64,000 bases of DNA from Thermophilibacter provencensis (GTDB lineage Bacteria; Actinomycetota; Coriobacteriia; Coriobacteriales; Atopobiaceae). Shown here piece after piece: positions 55,888 to 64,000 of this stretch (its first letter is position 1; each line of letters begins with the position of its first letter). The stretch is taken from contig NZ_LT671417.1 of NCBI RefSeq assembly GCF_900128445.1, positions 620,001 to 684,000 on the forward strand. Direction: 5' to 3'. The notes under the pieces are model-generated. The model ran no database searches and was not told where the DNA came from. It worked only from the letters and a program-made list of their open reading frames with translations. The translations under genes and the position numbers were made by a program.

Positions 55888-55903
55888 TGTTGACGCGTTA
55901 ACA
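55888..55903. promoter_or_regulatory. possible operator upstream of fabH
   Basis: TGTTGACGCGTTAACA is palindromic except for one symmetric position and lies 26 bases before the fabH start in the birA-fabH divergent region. Its position suits a fatty-acid-synthesis repressor site; the regulator is not known. Confidence 0.35.
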
Positions 55904-55928
55904 ACAGGGCGAGGCAGGAGGCGAGAAG

Positions 55929-56888
55929 ATGGGATTCCGCATTCTGGGCACGGGCTCGGCGCTTCCGGCGCGCTCCGTTACCAACGACGACCTCTCGGAG
56001 TTCCTAGATACCTCTGACGAGTGGATCTTCCCCCGGACCGGCATCAGGAGCCGTCGCATCTGCACCTCCGAGTCGCTTGACGACCTTGCGTGCGAGGCGA
56101 GCCGCGGCGCCCTCGAGGCGGCCGGCGTCACGCCTGACCAGCTTGACCTCATCATCTGCTCCACGACGAGCGGGGACCACCTCATTCCCGCCGAGGCCTG
56201 CGCCATCGCCGAGCGCCTCGGCGCGACGTGCCCGGCCTTCGACGTGTCGGCGGCCTGCGCGGGCTTCGTCTTTGCCCTCGACGTCGCGGACGGATACTTC
56301 GCGCGCGGCCGCGCGGAGCGCGTGCTCGTCGTCGCGGCGGAGAAGATGAGCCGTCTCGTGGACTGGGAGGACCGCGCCACGTGCGTCCTCTTCGGCGACG
56401 GGGCCGCCGCGGCGGTTCTGTCCGCGGGCGGCCAGAACCCGCTCGCCATGCGCCTCGAGACCGAGCCGTCCGTGGAGATCCTCCACGTGCCCGGCATCGG
56501 GGGCAGCTCGCCCTACGACGCGACCGAGCATCCCGCAAGCAGCCTCTCCATGGAGGGGCGCCGCGTCTTCAAGTTCGGGGTGAACGCCATCTGCACCTCG
56601 GTGACCGAGCTCGCGCGCGAGGCGGGCGTGGCCGTCGAGGACATCGACCACTTCGTCTTCCATCAGGCCAACGAGCGCATCCTGTCGTCTGCCGTCGCCC
56701 GGCTGGGCCTCGATGACGAGAAGGTCGTGCGCTCGCTTGCGGAGACCGGCAACATCTCGAGCGCATGCGTGCCGCTCGCCCTCGACCGGCTCGTCCGCTC
56801 AGGCCAGCTCGGGCCCGGCCAGCTCGTCGCCCTCGTTGGCTTCGGGGCTGGCCTCGACACGGGTGCCTGCCTGCTCCGCTGGGAGTAG
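55929..56888 (+). CDS. fabH: beta-ketoacyl-ACP synthase III
   Basis: 319 residues. The catalytic triad is visible: Cys110 in SAACAGF, His in FHQANERI and Asn in GNISSA. It condenses acetyl- or branched acyl-CoA with malonyl-ACP to start fatty acid elongation. First gene of the FAS-II operon; AGGAGG precedes the ATG. Confidence 0.96.
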   Translation: MGFRILGTGSALPARSVTNDDLSEFLDTSDEWIFPRTGIRSRRICTSESLDDLACEASRGALEAAGVTPDQLDLIICSTTSGDHLIPAEACAIAERLGATCPAFDVSAACAGFVFALDVADGYFARGRAERVLVVAAEKMSRLVDWEDRATCVLFGDGAAAAVLSAGGQNPLAMRLETEPSVEILHVPGIGGSSPYDATEHPASSLSMEGRRVFKFGVNAICTSVTELAREAGVAVEDIDHFVFHQANERILSSAVARLGLDDEKVVRSLAETGNISSACVPLALDRLVRSGQLGPGQLVALVGFGAGLDTGACLLRWE

Positions 56889-56947
56889 GTCGCACATATC
56901 CGTCCATTGGCGCGCCCGACCGGGCGCACGGAACAAAGGAGAACACC

Positions 56948-57184
56948 ATGGCAGATCAGAGCACCTTCGACCGCGTCTGCGCGATCGTCCGCGAGCAGGG
57001 CGGCCTCGATGACGTCGAGCTCACCGCCGAGACCACGCTCGCCGAGGTTGGCCTGGACAGCCTGGCCACCGTCGAGGCCGTCATGGCCTGCGAGGACGAG
57101 TTCGGCATCGAGATTGACGCCGAGTCCAACCCCACCACCATCGGCGAGTTCGTCGAGATGGTCGACGCCCTCCTGGAGAACTAG
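56948..57184 (+). CDS. acpP: acyl carrier protein
   Basis: 78 residues, acidic. Ser38 in GLDSLATVE is the phosphopantetheine site. It carries the growing acyl chain. AAGGAGAAC precedes the ATG; fabK starts two bases after the stop codon. Confidence 0.96.
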   Translation: MADQSTFDRVCAIVREQGGLDDVELTAETTLAEVGLDSLATVEAVMACEDEFGIEIDAESNPTTIGEFVEMVDALLEN

Positions 57185-57186
57185 CC

Positions 57187-58131
57187 ATGCTGCGCACCCC
57201 CATCTGTGACCTTCTCGGCATCGAGAAGCCCGTCTTCCAGGGCGGCATGGCCTGGATCGCCGACGCCTCCCTCGCCGCCGCGGTCTCCGAGGCCGGCGGC
57301 CTCGGCATCATCGCGGCCATGAACGCCAACGCCGACTGGCTGCGCGACCAGATCCACGAGCTTCGCGAGAAGACCGACAAGCCCTTCGGCGTGAACGTCA
57401 TGCTCATGAGCCCGTTTGCGGACGAGGTCGCCCAGGTCGTCATCGACGAGCACGTGCCCGTGGTCGTCACCGGCGCCGGCAACCCCACCAAGTACATGAA
57501 GGCCTGGAACGCGGCCGGCATCAAGGTCATCCCCGTGGTGGCCTCCGTCGCCATGGCAAGGCTCGTCCAGCGTGCCGGCGCCGTGGCCGTGGTGGCCGAG
57601 GGCACCGAGTCCGGCGGCCACATCGGCGAGACCACCACGATGGCCCTCGTGCCTCAGGTCGTGGACGCCGTGAAGATCCCCGTCATCGCCGCCGGCGGCA
57701 TCGCCGACGGGCGCGGGGTCGCCGCCGCCCTCATGCTCGGCGCCGTGGGAGTCCAGGTGGGGACGCGCTTCCTCGTGGCGGAGGAGTGCACCGTGTCCGA
57801 CAAGTACAAGGACATGGTCCTCAAGGCCAACGACATTGCCACGCGCGCCACCGGCCGCTCCACCGGGCACCCGGTCCGCGCCCTCAAGAACCCGTTCTCC
57901 AACAAGTACGCCCAGATGGAGTCTGCGGGCGCGCCCGAGGAGGAGCTCAACGCCTTTGGCACCGGCGCCCTGCGCAAGGCCGCCAAGGAGGGCGACTACG
58001 AGAACGGCAGCTTCCTCTGCGGCCAGATCGCCGGCATGGTGAAGGAGCGCCAGAGCGCGCTTGAGATTGTCGACGACCTCGTGAACGGCGCCGAAAAGGT
58101 CCTGGCAGGAGCGACGCAATGGGTAAGGTAG
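57187..58131 (+). CDS. fabK: enoyl-ACP reductase II (FMN-dependent)
   Basis: 314 residues of the nitronate monooxygenase-like TIM-barrel group. Shown by PVFQGGMAWIADASLAAAVSEAGGLG, the FMN-phosphate site AAGGIADGRG and a conserved catalytic-type His in GGHIGE. It performs the last reduction of each elongation cycle and replaces FabI, which would give triclosan insensitivity. It overlaps fabD by 13 bases. Confidence 0.93.
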   Translation: MLRTPICDLLGIEKPVFQGGMAWIADASLAAAVSEAGGLGIIAAMNANADWLRDQIHELREKTDKPFGVNVMLMSPFADEVAQVVIDEHVPVVVTGAGNPTKYMKAWNAAGIKVIPVVASVAMARLVQRAGAVAVVAEGTESGGHIGETTTMALVPQVVDAVKIPVIAAGGIADGRGVAAALMLGAVGVQVGTRFLVAEECTVSDKYKDMVLKANDIATRATGRSTGHPVRALKNPFSNKYAQMESAGAPEEELNAFGTGALRKAAKEGDYENGSFLCGQIAGMVKERQSALEIVDDLVNGAEKVLAGATQWVR

Positions 58132-59054
58132 CCTTCCTCTTCGCCGGCCAGGGCGCCCAGCACCCCGGCATGTGCGCCGACCTCATCGAGTCAGAGCCCG
58201 CTGCCAAGGCCGTCTTCGACATGGCCGACGCGGTGCGCCCCGGCACCACCGATCAGTGCCTCTCCGGGACGAAGGAGGAGCTGGCACAGACCATCAACAC
58301 GCAGCCCTGCGTCTTTGCCGCCGACCTTGCGTGCGCCCGCGCGCTCGTCGCGCGCGGCGTGACGCCGGACGTGGTGGCGGGCTTCTCGCTCGGCGAGGTC
58401 GCCGCGCTCACCTTTGCCGGCGCCTACTCTGACGAAGAGGGCTTCGAGCTCGTGTGCCGCCGCGCCGAGCTCATGGCAGACGCTGCCGAGAAGAACCCCG
58501 GCGCCATGCGCGCCGTCGTGAAGCTCGACGCCACTACGGTCGAGCGCCTTGCCTCCGAGGCGGGAGACGCGTGGCCCGTGAACTACAACAGCCCGCTCCA
58601 GACCGTCGTCGCGGGTACGCCGGAGGCCTGCGAGAGGCTTGACCTTCTCGTCAAGGAGGCCAAGGGCCGCGCGATGAAGGTCGCCGTCTCGGGCGCCTTC
58701 CACAGCCCGTTCATGGCGGATGCCGAGCGCGGCCTTGCCGCGTACCTCGCGGACGGCCACGCCCCGGCGCAGCCGTCCGTGACCGTGCTGGCCAACCGCA
58801 CGGGCGAGGCCTACCCGGCCGATGAGGCGGCCCGCGTCGAGCTGCTCTCCGGCCAGGTGGCAAACCCCGTCCAGTGGGTCCGCACCCTGCAGAACATGGC
58901 CGCCGACGGCGTCGACACCTTCGTCGAGGTCGGTCCCGGCAAGACCCTCACGGGCCTCGTCTCCCGCACGCTTGAAAACGTCACGGCCCTGCCGTGCGAG
59001 ACCGTCGAGCAGCTCGAGGCGGTTCTCGCCGCGCTTTCCGAGAAGGGGGAGTAG
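58119..59054 (+). CDS. fabD: malonyl-CoA:ACP transacylase
   Basis: 311 residues. GQGAQ near the start, the nucleophile Ser90 in GFSLGE and the catalytic His in SGAFHSPFM are all present. It loads malonyl groups on AcpP. The start lies inside the end of fabK, indicating translational coupling. Confidence 0.96.
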   Translation: MGKVAFLFAGQGAQHPGMCADLIESEPAAKAVFDMADAVRPGTTDQCLSGTKEELAQTINTQPCVFAADLACARALVARGVTPDVVAGFSLGEVAALTFAGAYSDEEGFELVCRRAELMADAAEKNPGAMRAVVKLDATTVERLASEAGDAWPVNYNSPLQTVVAGTPEACERLDLLVKEAKGRAMKVAVSGAFHSPFMADAERGLAAYLADGHAPAQPSVTVLANRTGEAYPADEAARVELLSGQVANPVQWVRTLQNMAADGVDTFVEVGPGKTLTGLVSRTLENVTALPCETVEQLEAVLAALSEKGE

Positions 59055-59056
59055 CC

Positions 59057-59830
59057 ATGGCCGCTGCCAAGACCGGAACCATCGAGCGCGACGCCGAGCG
59101 TCGCGTCGCCCTCGTGACCGGCGCGTCGCGCGGCATCGGCCGCGCCATCGCCGAGGGGCTTGCCGCCGACGGCTTTGACCTCGCGCTCGTCTATGCGGGC
59201 AACGAGGCGGCGGCCGCCGAGGCAGTCGCCGCCTGCGAGGAGGTCGGCGCCACGGTGCGCGCCTATCGCTGCGACGTCTCTGACGCCGAGGCCGTCAAGG
59301 CGACGGTGGACGCGGTTCTCGCCGACTTCGGGAGCGTCTGGGCCCTCGTCAACAACGCGGGCGTCACCCGCGACGGCCTGCTCGTGCGCATGAGCGACGA
59401 GGACTTCTCCCGCGTGATTGACGTCAATCTCAAGGGTGCCTTCCACACCACGCGCGCCCTGACGCGCTCCTTCATGCGCCAGCGCGGCGGTCGCATCGTG
59501 AACATGGCATCCGTCGTGGGCCTCATGGGCAACGCCGGCCAGGCCAACTACGCCGCGTCCAAGGCGGGCCTCATCGGCCTCACCAAGTCCGTGGCGCGAG
59601 AGCTCGCGCCGCGCGGCGTGACGGTGAACGCCATCGCGCCCGGCTTCGTGGAGACGGACATGACGGCGGTTCTCGCCGAGGGCGTCGTCGAGAGCTACGA
59701 GAAGCAGATTCCGCTCGGGCGCCTGGCCAGCGCGGACGAGATTGCCGCCGTAACCCGCTTCCTGGTGAGTGACGCCGCGTCCTACGTGACCGGCGAGGTC
59801 ATCCGCGTCGACGGCGGCATGGCAATGTAA
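59057..59830 (+). CDS. fabG: 3-oxoacyl-ACP reductase
   Basis: 257 residues, short-chain dehydrogenase. Cofactor motif TGASRGIG, the NNAG motif, and catalytic Tyr and Lys in NYAASKAG. It has about 12 extra N-terminal residues. It reduces beta-ketoacyl-ACP with NADPH. The ATG two bases after fabD is preceded by GGGGGAG. A hairpin repeat follows. Confidence 0.95.
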   Translation: MAAAKTGTIERDAERRVALVTGASRGIGRAIAEGLAADGFDLALVYAGNEAAAAEAVAACEEVGATVRAYRCDVSDAEAVKATVDAVLADFGSVWALVNNAGVTRDGLLVRMSDEDFSRVIDVNLKGAFHTTRALTRSFMRQRGGRIVNMASVVGLMGNAGQANYAASKAGLIGLTKSVARELAPRGVTVNAIAPGFVETDMTAVLAEGVVESYEKQIPLGRLASADEIAAVTRFLVSDAASYVTGEVIRVDGGMAM

Positions 59831-59836
59831 CTGGCA

Positions 59837-59911
59837 CGCGTGCAAAAGGGACAGTCACTTTTGCACGCCCACATGACAGACGTGCAAAAGTGACTGTCCC
59901 TTTTGCACGCG
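59837..59911. repeat. GTGCAAAAG hairpin repeat, copy 2 (fabG-fabF)
   Basis: A perfect 31-bp inverted repeat (59837-59867 with 59881-59911) with a 13-base loop. The arms contain GTGCAAAAGGGACAGTCAC. It starts seven bases after the fabG stop and ends 12 bases before the fabF ATG. Confidence 0.9.
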
Positions 59912-59923
59912 TTGGGAGTTGAG

Positions 59924-61171
59924 ATGGAGCACAGGGTAGCAATCACCGGCATCGGCGCCGTTACGCCGCTTGGAAACACTGCCAAGGAGACGTGGGAGGG
60001 CATGGTTGCCGGTCGCTGCGGCATCGGCCCCATCACCCACTTTGACACCGAGGCGTTCAAGGTCAAGGTCGCCGCCGAAGTCAAGGACTTCAACGGCGCC
60101 GAGCTCCTGGGCAAGCAGGAGGCGGCGCACCTCGACCTCTACTCCCAGTACGCGCTCGTCGCCTCCGACGAGGCCATGGCCGACTCCGGCCTCGATGCCG
60201 AGGGATCGATCGACCGCGAGCGCCTGGGCGTCTACGTGGGCTCCGGCACGGGTGGCATCAACGCCTTCGCCGACAACTGCCACACCATCGCCGAGCGCGG
60301 CCCGCGTCGCGCTTCCCCGTTCATGATCACGATGATGATCGCCAACATGGCGACGGGCAACATCGCCATCCGCCACAAGGCCCTTGGCCCCACCCTGCCC
60401 GTCGTGACCGCCTGCGCCACGTCCGCGCACGCCGTGGGGGAGGCCTTCCGCGCGATCAAGCACGGCTATGCCGACGCCATTCTCGCCGGCGGTGCCGAGG
60501 CAGCGATCATGCCCGAGTCCATCGCCGGCTTCACGAGCTGCCGCGCCCTCACGACCAACCCGGATCCCGCCACCGCGTGCCGCCCGTTCGACGCGGAGCG
60601 CAACGGCTTTGTCATGGGCGAGGGCGCCTGCGTGCTCGTCCTCGAGGAGTGGGAGCACGCTGTTGCGCGCGGCGCCCACATCTACGCGGAGGTCGTTGGC
60701 TACGGCAACACCGACGATGCCTACCACATCACCTCTCCCGACCCGGAGGCGGCGGGCATCACGCGCGCCATCAAGCTCGCCGTGGAGGAGGGCGGCGTGA
60801 AGCCCGAGGAGGGCCTCTACATCAACGCGCACGGCACCTCGACCAAGCTCAACGATGCGTCTGAGACCCTCGGCTTCAAGCAGGCCCTCGGCGAGGAGGC
60901 CGCGCGTGCCGCGCACGTCTCCTCGACCAAGTCAATGACCGGCCACATGATCGGGGCCACCGGTGCCGTCGAGGCCATGGCCTGCGCCCTCGCCCTCGAG
61001 AACGGGGTCGTCCCGCCCACGATCAACTATCACACGCCCGACCCGGCGTGCGACCTCGACTACACGCCCAACGAGGCGGTGGAGTGCGAGCTCACCTGGG
61101 CCCTCTCCACCAACCTCGGATTTGGCGGCCACAACGCCGCGCTGGCGCTGCGCGCCGTGGAGAGGAGCTAA
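59924..61171 (+). CDS. fabF: beta-ketoacyl-ACP synthase II
   Basis: 415 residues. Active-site Cys in VTACATSAH, His in INAHGTSTKLND and His in SMTGHMIGATG. It elongates acyl-ACP. The start is behind GGGAG within six bases; the ribosome site lies just outside the hairpin repeat. Confidence 0.96.
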   Translation: MEHRVAITGIGAVTPLGNTAKETWEGMVAGRCGIGPITHFDTEAFKVKVAAEVKDFNGAELLGKQEAAHLDLYSQYALVASDEAMADSGLDAEGSIDRERLGVYVGSGTGGINAFADNCHTIAERGPRRASPFMITMMIANMATGNIAIRHKALGPTLPVVTACATSAHAVGEAFRAIKHGYADAILAGGAEAAIMPESIAGFTSCRALTTNPDPATACRPFDAERNGFVMGEGACVLVLEEWEHAVARGAHIYAEVVGYGNTDDAYHITSPDPEAAGITRAIKLAVEEGGVKPEEGLYINAHGTSTKLNDASETLGFKQALGEEAARAAHVSSTKSMTGHMIGATGAVEAMACALALENGVVPPTINYHTPDPACDLDYTPNEAVECELTWALSTNLGFGGHNAALALRAVERS

Positions 61172-61173
61172 CG

Positions 61174-61515
61174 ATGGACTCTGCGAAGATCTCCCAGATT
61201 GCTGACATCATGAGGGACTACGGCCTCTCGCGCGTGCGCGTCGAGGAGCCCGACGGCTCCGCGGTCGAGCTCGAGTGCGGCGGCGTCGCGCCCGCCCCGG
61301 CGGCGCCTGTCACGCCTGCCCCCGCGCCCTCGCCTGGCGCCGAACCCTTCGTGCGCGTGGGCTCCAAGGTCAAGAAGGGCGAGACCCTCTGCGTCATCGA
61401 GGCCATGAAGGTCATGAACGAGGTCACCGCCGAGGCCGACGGCGAGATCGTCGACATCTGCGTGAAGGACGGCGACCTCGTGGAGTATGGCTGCTGCCTC
61501 ATGAAGATCTACTAG
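61174..61515 (+). CDS. accB: biotin carboxyl carrier protein of acetyl-CoA carboxylase, shortened
   Basis: 113 residues, shorter than the usual 140-160. The N-terminal helix, a Pro/Ala linker (37-53) and the biotinyl domain with Lys79 in IEAMKVMNE are present. The segment that normally opens the biotinyl domain (about ten residues, SPMVGTFY-like) is absent: the linker runs straight into PSPGAEPFVRVGS. It should carry biotin between AccC and AccA/AccD. It starts two bases after fabF. Confidence 0.9.
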   Translation: MDSAKISQIADIMRDYGLSRVRVEEPDGSAVELECGGVAPAPAAPVTPAPAPSPGAEPFVRVGSKVKKGETLCVIEAMKVMNEVTAEADGEIVDICVKDGDLVEYGCCLMKIY

Positions 61516-61542
61516 GTGGAAAAGGGACAGTCCCTTTTCCAC
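61516..61542. repeat. GTGGAAAAG palindrome, single-arm copy (accB-fabZ)
   Basis: A 27-base near-palindrome with GTGGAAAAG and CTTTTCCAC around GGACAGTCC, starting immediately after the accB stop codon. It equals one arm of the long hairpin repeats, with GG/CC in place of GC at the ends. Confidence 0.8.
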
Positions 61543-61558
61543 GTTGGGAGCTGAGAAG

Positions 61559-61972
61559 ATGAACAAGGAAGAGCTCAAGGACCTGCTTCCCCATCGCGAG
61601 CCGATGCTTCTGCTCGACGAGGCGGAGGTCGTCGACGGCGAGGCCCACGGCAAGATCACCATCACCGGTGACGAGTTCTTCGTCCAGGGACACTTCCCCG
61701 GAAACCCCATCGTTCCGGGCGTGATTCAGTGCGAGATGCTCGCGCAGAACTGCTGCGTCCTTCTTGCCGACGACCTTGCCGCCAAGGGCGCCACGCCCAT
61801 GTACACGAGCCTCGACAAGGTCCGCTTCAAGCATCCCGTGCGCCCCGGCGACACGGTGGAACTCACGTGCCGCATCACCAGGAGCCGCGGGCCCTTCCGC
61901 TTTGCCACGGGAGAGGCTCGCGTGAACGGCGAGCTCTGCTGCCAGGCGGAGATGTCCTTCGCGCTCATGTAG
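61559..61972 (+). CDS. fabZ: 3-hydroxyacyl-ACP dehydratase FabZ
   Basis: 137 residues, hot-dog fold. Motif LPHREPMLLLDE and the catalytic His and Glu in HFPGNPIVPGVIQCEML. It dehydrates beta-hydroxyacyl-ACP. Start set by GGGAG ten bases upstream, after the palindrome. Confidence 0.95.
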   Translation: MNKEELKDLLPHREPMLLLDEAEVVDGEAHGKITITGDEFFVQGHFPGNPIVPGVIQCEMLAQNCCVLLADDLAAKGATPMYTSLDKVRFKHPVRPGDTVELTCRITRSRGPFRFATGEARVNGELCCQAEMSFALM

Positions 61973-61979
61973 CGGCCTG

Positions 61980-62063
61980 CCGTGCAAAAGGGACAGTCAC
62001 TTTTGCACGGCACTTGGCATTTGAAGAGAGCGCCGTGCAAAAGTGACTGTCCCTTTTGCACGG
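61980..62063. repeat. GTGCAAAAG hairpin repeat, copy 3 (fabZ-accC)
   Basis: A perfect 32-bp inverted repeat (61980-62011 with 62032-62063) and a 20-base loop. The arms again contain GTGCAAAAGGGACAGTCAC. It begins seven bases after the fabZ stop codon and ends 17 bases before the accC ATG. Confidence 0.9.
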
Positions 62064-62080
62064 TGCGCCAGGAGGCAACG

Positions 62081-63418
62081 ATGTTCGACAAGATTCTCAT
62101 TGCGAACCGCGGCGAGATCGCGGTCCGCGTGATTCGCGCCTGCAAGGAGATGGGCGTCAAGACCGTTGCCGTGTACTCCACGGCCGATGCCGAGGCGCTG
62201 CACGTCGCCCTCGCCGACGAGGCCTACTGCATCGGCGGCCCGCGCCCGGCGGACAGCTACCTCAACGAGGACGCCATCCTCACCGTGGCCCTGCAGTCCG
62301 GCGCCAAGGCCATCCACCCCGGCTACGGGTTCTTCTCGGAGAACTCGCACTTCGCTCGCGAGTGCCAGAAGTGCGGCCTCGTGTTCATCGGCCCCGACCC
62401 GGACGTCATCGACCGCATGGGCGACAAGGACAACGCGCGCCGCACCGCGCGCGAGGCCGACGTTCCCATCGTTCCGGGCTGCGACCTGCTCAAGGATGCG
62501 GACGAGGCGGTCCGCGAGGCGGGGCGCATCGGGTGCCCCGTGCTCATCAAGGCCCGCTCGGGCGGCGGTGGCCGCGGCATACGCAAGGTGGAGGACCCCG
62601 CCGACGCCGGCAAGGCCTTCACCGAGGCGCACGCTGAGGCCGAGGCGGCCTTCGGCGACGGCGAGTGCTACATGGAGAAGTTCGTCTCCCCGGCCCACCA
62701 TGTGGAGGTGCAGGTCCTCGCCGACGCCCACGGCAACGCGGTCTCGCTCGGCGAGCGCGAGTGCTCCGTCCAGCGCCGCAACCAGAAGCTCGTTGAGGAG
62801 AGCCCGGCGCCGTGCCTGGACGCCCATCCCGGCGTCCGCGAGCGCATGCACAAGGCCGCACGCGACCTCACGCGCGCCGTGGGCTACGTGGGCGTGGGCA
62901 CGATAGAGTTCCTCTTCGCCGACGACGGCAACTTCTACTTCATGGAGATGAACACGCGCCTGCAGGTGGAGCACCCGGTCACCGAGTTCGTGAGCGGCGT
63001 CGACCTCGTCAAGTGGCAGCTGCGCGTGGCGGCGGGGGCCGAGCTGCCCTTCTCGCAGGACGACATCTCCATTCAGGGGCATGCCATCGAGTGCCGCATC
63101 AACGCCGAGACGCCGGAGTTCCTCCCGTCGTGCGGCGACGTCACGATGCTGCACGTCCCCGGCGGGCCGCAGGTCCGGTTTGACTCCGCGCTCTACGTGG
63201 GGGCCGTGGTGCCGCCGTACTACGACTCGCTCCTCGGCAAGCTCATCGTCTGCTCGTCGACCCGCGAGGAGGCCATCCGCAAGATGCGCTCCGCCCTCGG
63301 CGAGCTCGTGGTCGACGGCGTGGCCGAGAACAGCGAGCTGCATCTCGACATCCTTGCCAACCCCGAGTTCGTCTCGGGGAACTACCACACCAACCTGATG
63401 GAGCACCTCTATGAGTAA
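62081..63418 (+). CDS. accC: biotin carboxylase subunit of acetyl-CoA carboxylase
   Basis: 445 residues, full length. N-terminal ILIANRGEIAVRVIRA, the ATP-grasp glycine loop ARSGGGGRGIRKV, catalytic MEMNTRLQVEHPVTE and the biotin-site ECRINAE are visible. It carboxylates the biotin of AccB with ATP and bicarbonate. AGGAGG precedes the ATG. It overlaps accD by eight bases. Confidence 0.96.
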   Translation: MFDKILIANRGEIAVRVIRACKEMGVKTVAVYSTADAEALHVALADEAYCIGGPRPADSYLNEDAILTVALQSGAKAIHPGYGFFSENSHFARECQKCGLVFIGPDPDVIDRMGDKDNARRTAREADVPIVPGCDLLKDADEAVREAGRIGCPVLIKARSGGGGRGIRKVEDPADAGKAFTEAHAEAEAAFGDGECYMEKFVSPAHHVEVQVLADAHGNAVSLGERECSVQRRNQKLVEESPAPCLDAHPGVRERMHKAARDLTRAVGYVGVGTIEFLFADDGNFYFMEMNTRLQVEHPVTEFVSGVDLVKWQLRVAAGAELPFSQDDISIQGHAIECRINAETPEFLPSCGDVTMLHVPGGPQVRFDSALYVGAVVPPYYDSLLGKLIVCSSTREEAIRKMRSALGELVVDGVAENSELHLDILANPEFVSGNYHTNLMEHLYE

Positions 63419-64000
63419 GCGAGAGAAGAGCGTCAACGCCCTCGAGGGGCCGATAACCGAGGTGTCGGCGGAGTTCCCCGAGCGCCACATCCTCGTCAAG
63501 TGCCCCGGATGCCGCAGGGTGATCGACCAGTCCAAGTTTGACGAGAACCTCGACGTGTGCCCCCGCTGCGGGCGCCACCTGCGCGTCTCCGGGCGCAAGC
63601 GCATGCGCATGACGGTGGATGCCGGGACCTTCGAGGAATGGGACCGCGAGCTCGCCGCCACGGACTTCCTGGAGTTTCCCGGCTATGTCGACAAGCTCGA
63701 GGCGGCGCGCGAGAAGAGCCACGAGAACGATGCCGTGGTCTGCGGCCGCGGAAAGATCGGCGGCCATGACGCGGCGCTGTTCTTCATGAACGCGGAGTTC
63801 ATGATGGGCTCGATGGGATCGGTCGTGGGCGAGAAGATCACGCGTGCCTTCGAGCGCGCCACGGAGCTCGGCCTGCCGGTCGTGGGCTTCACCGTCTCCG
63901 GTGGCGCCCGCATGCAGGAGGGCACAACCTCGCTCATGCAGATGGCGAAGGTCTCCGCCGCAGTGCGCCGGCACTCCGAGGAGGGGCTGTTCTACCTGAC
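63411..64000 (+). CDS. accD: acetyl-CoA carboxylase carboxyltransferase beta subunit (partial, cut by window end)
   Basis: 196 residues are visible and the frame is open to the last base. The N-terminal zinc ribbon has Cys31, 34, 50 and 53 (CPGC and CPRC). The crotonase-like carboxyltransferase domain begins with MGSMGSVVGEKI and SGGARMQEGT. It forms the acetyl-CoA-carboxylating half with AccA, which should follow outside the window. It is coupled to accC by overlap. Confidence 0.93.
   Translation, partial: MSKREKSVNALEGPITEVSAEFPERHILVKCPGCRRVIDQSKFDENLDVCPRCGRHLRVSGRKRMRMTVDAGTFEEWDRELAATDFLEFPGYVDKLEAAREKSHENDAVVCGRGKIGGHDAALFFMNAEFMMGSMGSVVGEKITRAFERATELGLPVVGFTVSGGARMQEGTTSLMQMAKVSAAVRRHSEEGLFYL

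Overview
The window reads as part of the chromosome of a strictly anaerobic, very GC-rich actinobacterium of the class Coriobacteriia, most likely near Olsenella/Atopobiaceae. That placement is inference from memory. The supporting signs are high GC, an O2-sensitive glycyl radical enzyme, an LPXTG surface protein, a lysyl-tRNA synthetase fused to an HD domain, and a FabK-type FAS-II operon. There is no rRNA operon, integrase, transposase gene or CRISPR array.

Layout. 0.1-4.5 kb: tRNA-Pro, an LPXTG surface protein, a HAD phosphatase and a membrane-anchored spermidine-synthase-like protein. 4.5-14.2 kb: tatA-like, greA, lysS-HD, a lone nuclease-like gene in a repeat-rich gap, clpC, disA, ispD. 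14.2-29.3 kb: a 15-kb carbohydrate island. 29.3-47.6 kb: ispF, cysS, rlmB, yacP, five tRNAs, tuf, rpmG, secE, nusG, rplKA, rplJL, rpoBC. 48-53.1 kb: a LytTR two-component system divergent from a membrane-tethered, domain-swapped GH3 glycosidase. 53.1-55 kb: a second, degenerate relative of the lone nuclease-like gene, bracketed by two copies of a ~120-bp element. 55-64 kb: birA divergent from fabH-acpP-fabK-fabD-fabG-fabF-accB-fabZ-accC-accD; accD is cut by the window end.

The order clpC-disA-ispD-(ispF)-cysS-rlmB-yacP-rpmG-secE-nusG-rplKAJL-rpoBC is a conserved housekeeping neighbourhood in Gram-positive bacteria. The sugar island sits exactly between ispD and ispF and so looks like an insertion. 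Its left arm (minus strand) encodes an MFS carrier, a LicR/MtlR-type PTS-controlled activator and a lactose/cellobiose-family EIIA, EIIB and EIIC, with stop/start overlaps throughout. Its right arm (plus strand) encodes a metallo-beta-lactamase-fold hydrolase, a glucose-family PTS EIIBC, a GH94-like phosphorylase, a divergent NanE-like epimerase, a glycyl radical enzyme with a Gly-Cys-Thr-Glu active site, its radical-SAM activase and a Crr-like EIIA. Two inverted repeats of identical geometry (CTACCN-N8-CGGTAN) lie in front of the divergent promoters and of EIIBC, so the arms may be co-regulated. I consider this an unassigned anaerobic, radical-based pathway for a PTS-imported sugar and the best candidate for an undescribed system here.

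The second theme is intergenic repeats: perfect long hairpins built on GTGCAAAAGGGACAGTCCC, palindromes with AGTGCGGCCGCACT or TGCCACRACCCC cores, a scattered GGCGAGAAGAACG motif, a duplicated giant terminator and a MITE-like element. Several core proteins also carry unusual modules: RpoC with an alpha-CTD-like tail, RpoB with an enlarged loop in the rifampicin region, a TatA-like protein with a zinc ribbon, and a biotin carrier protein lacking the usual first strand of its biotinyl domain.
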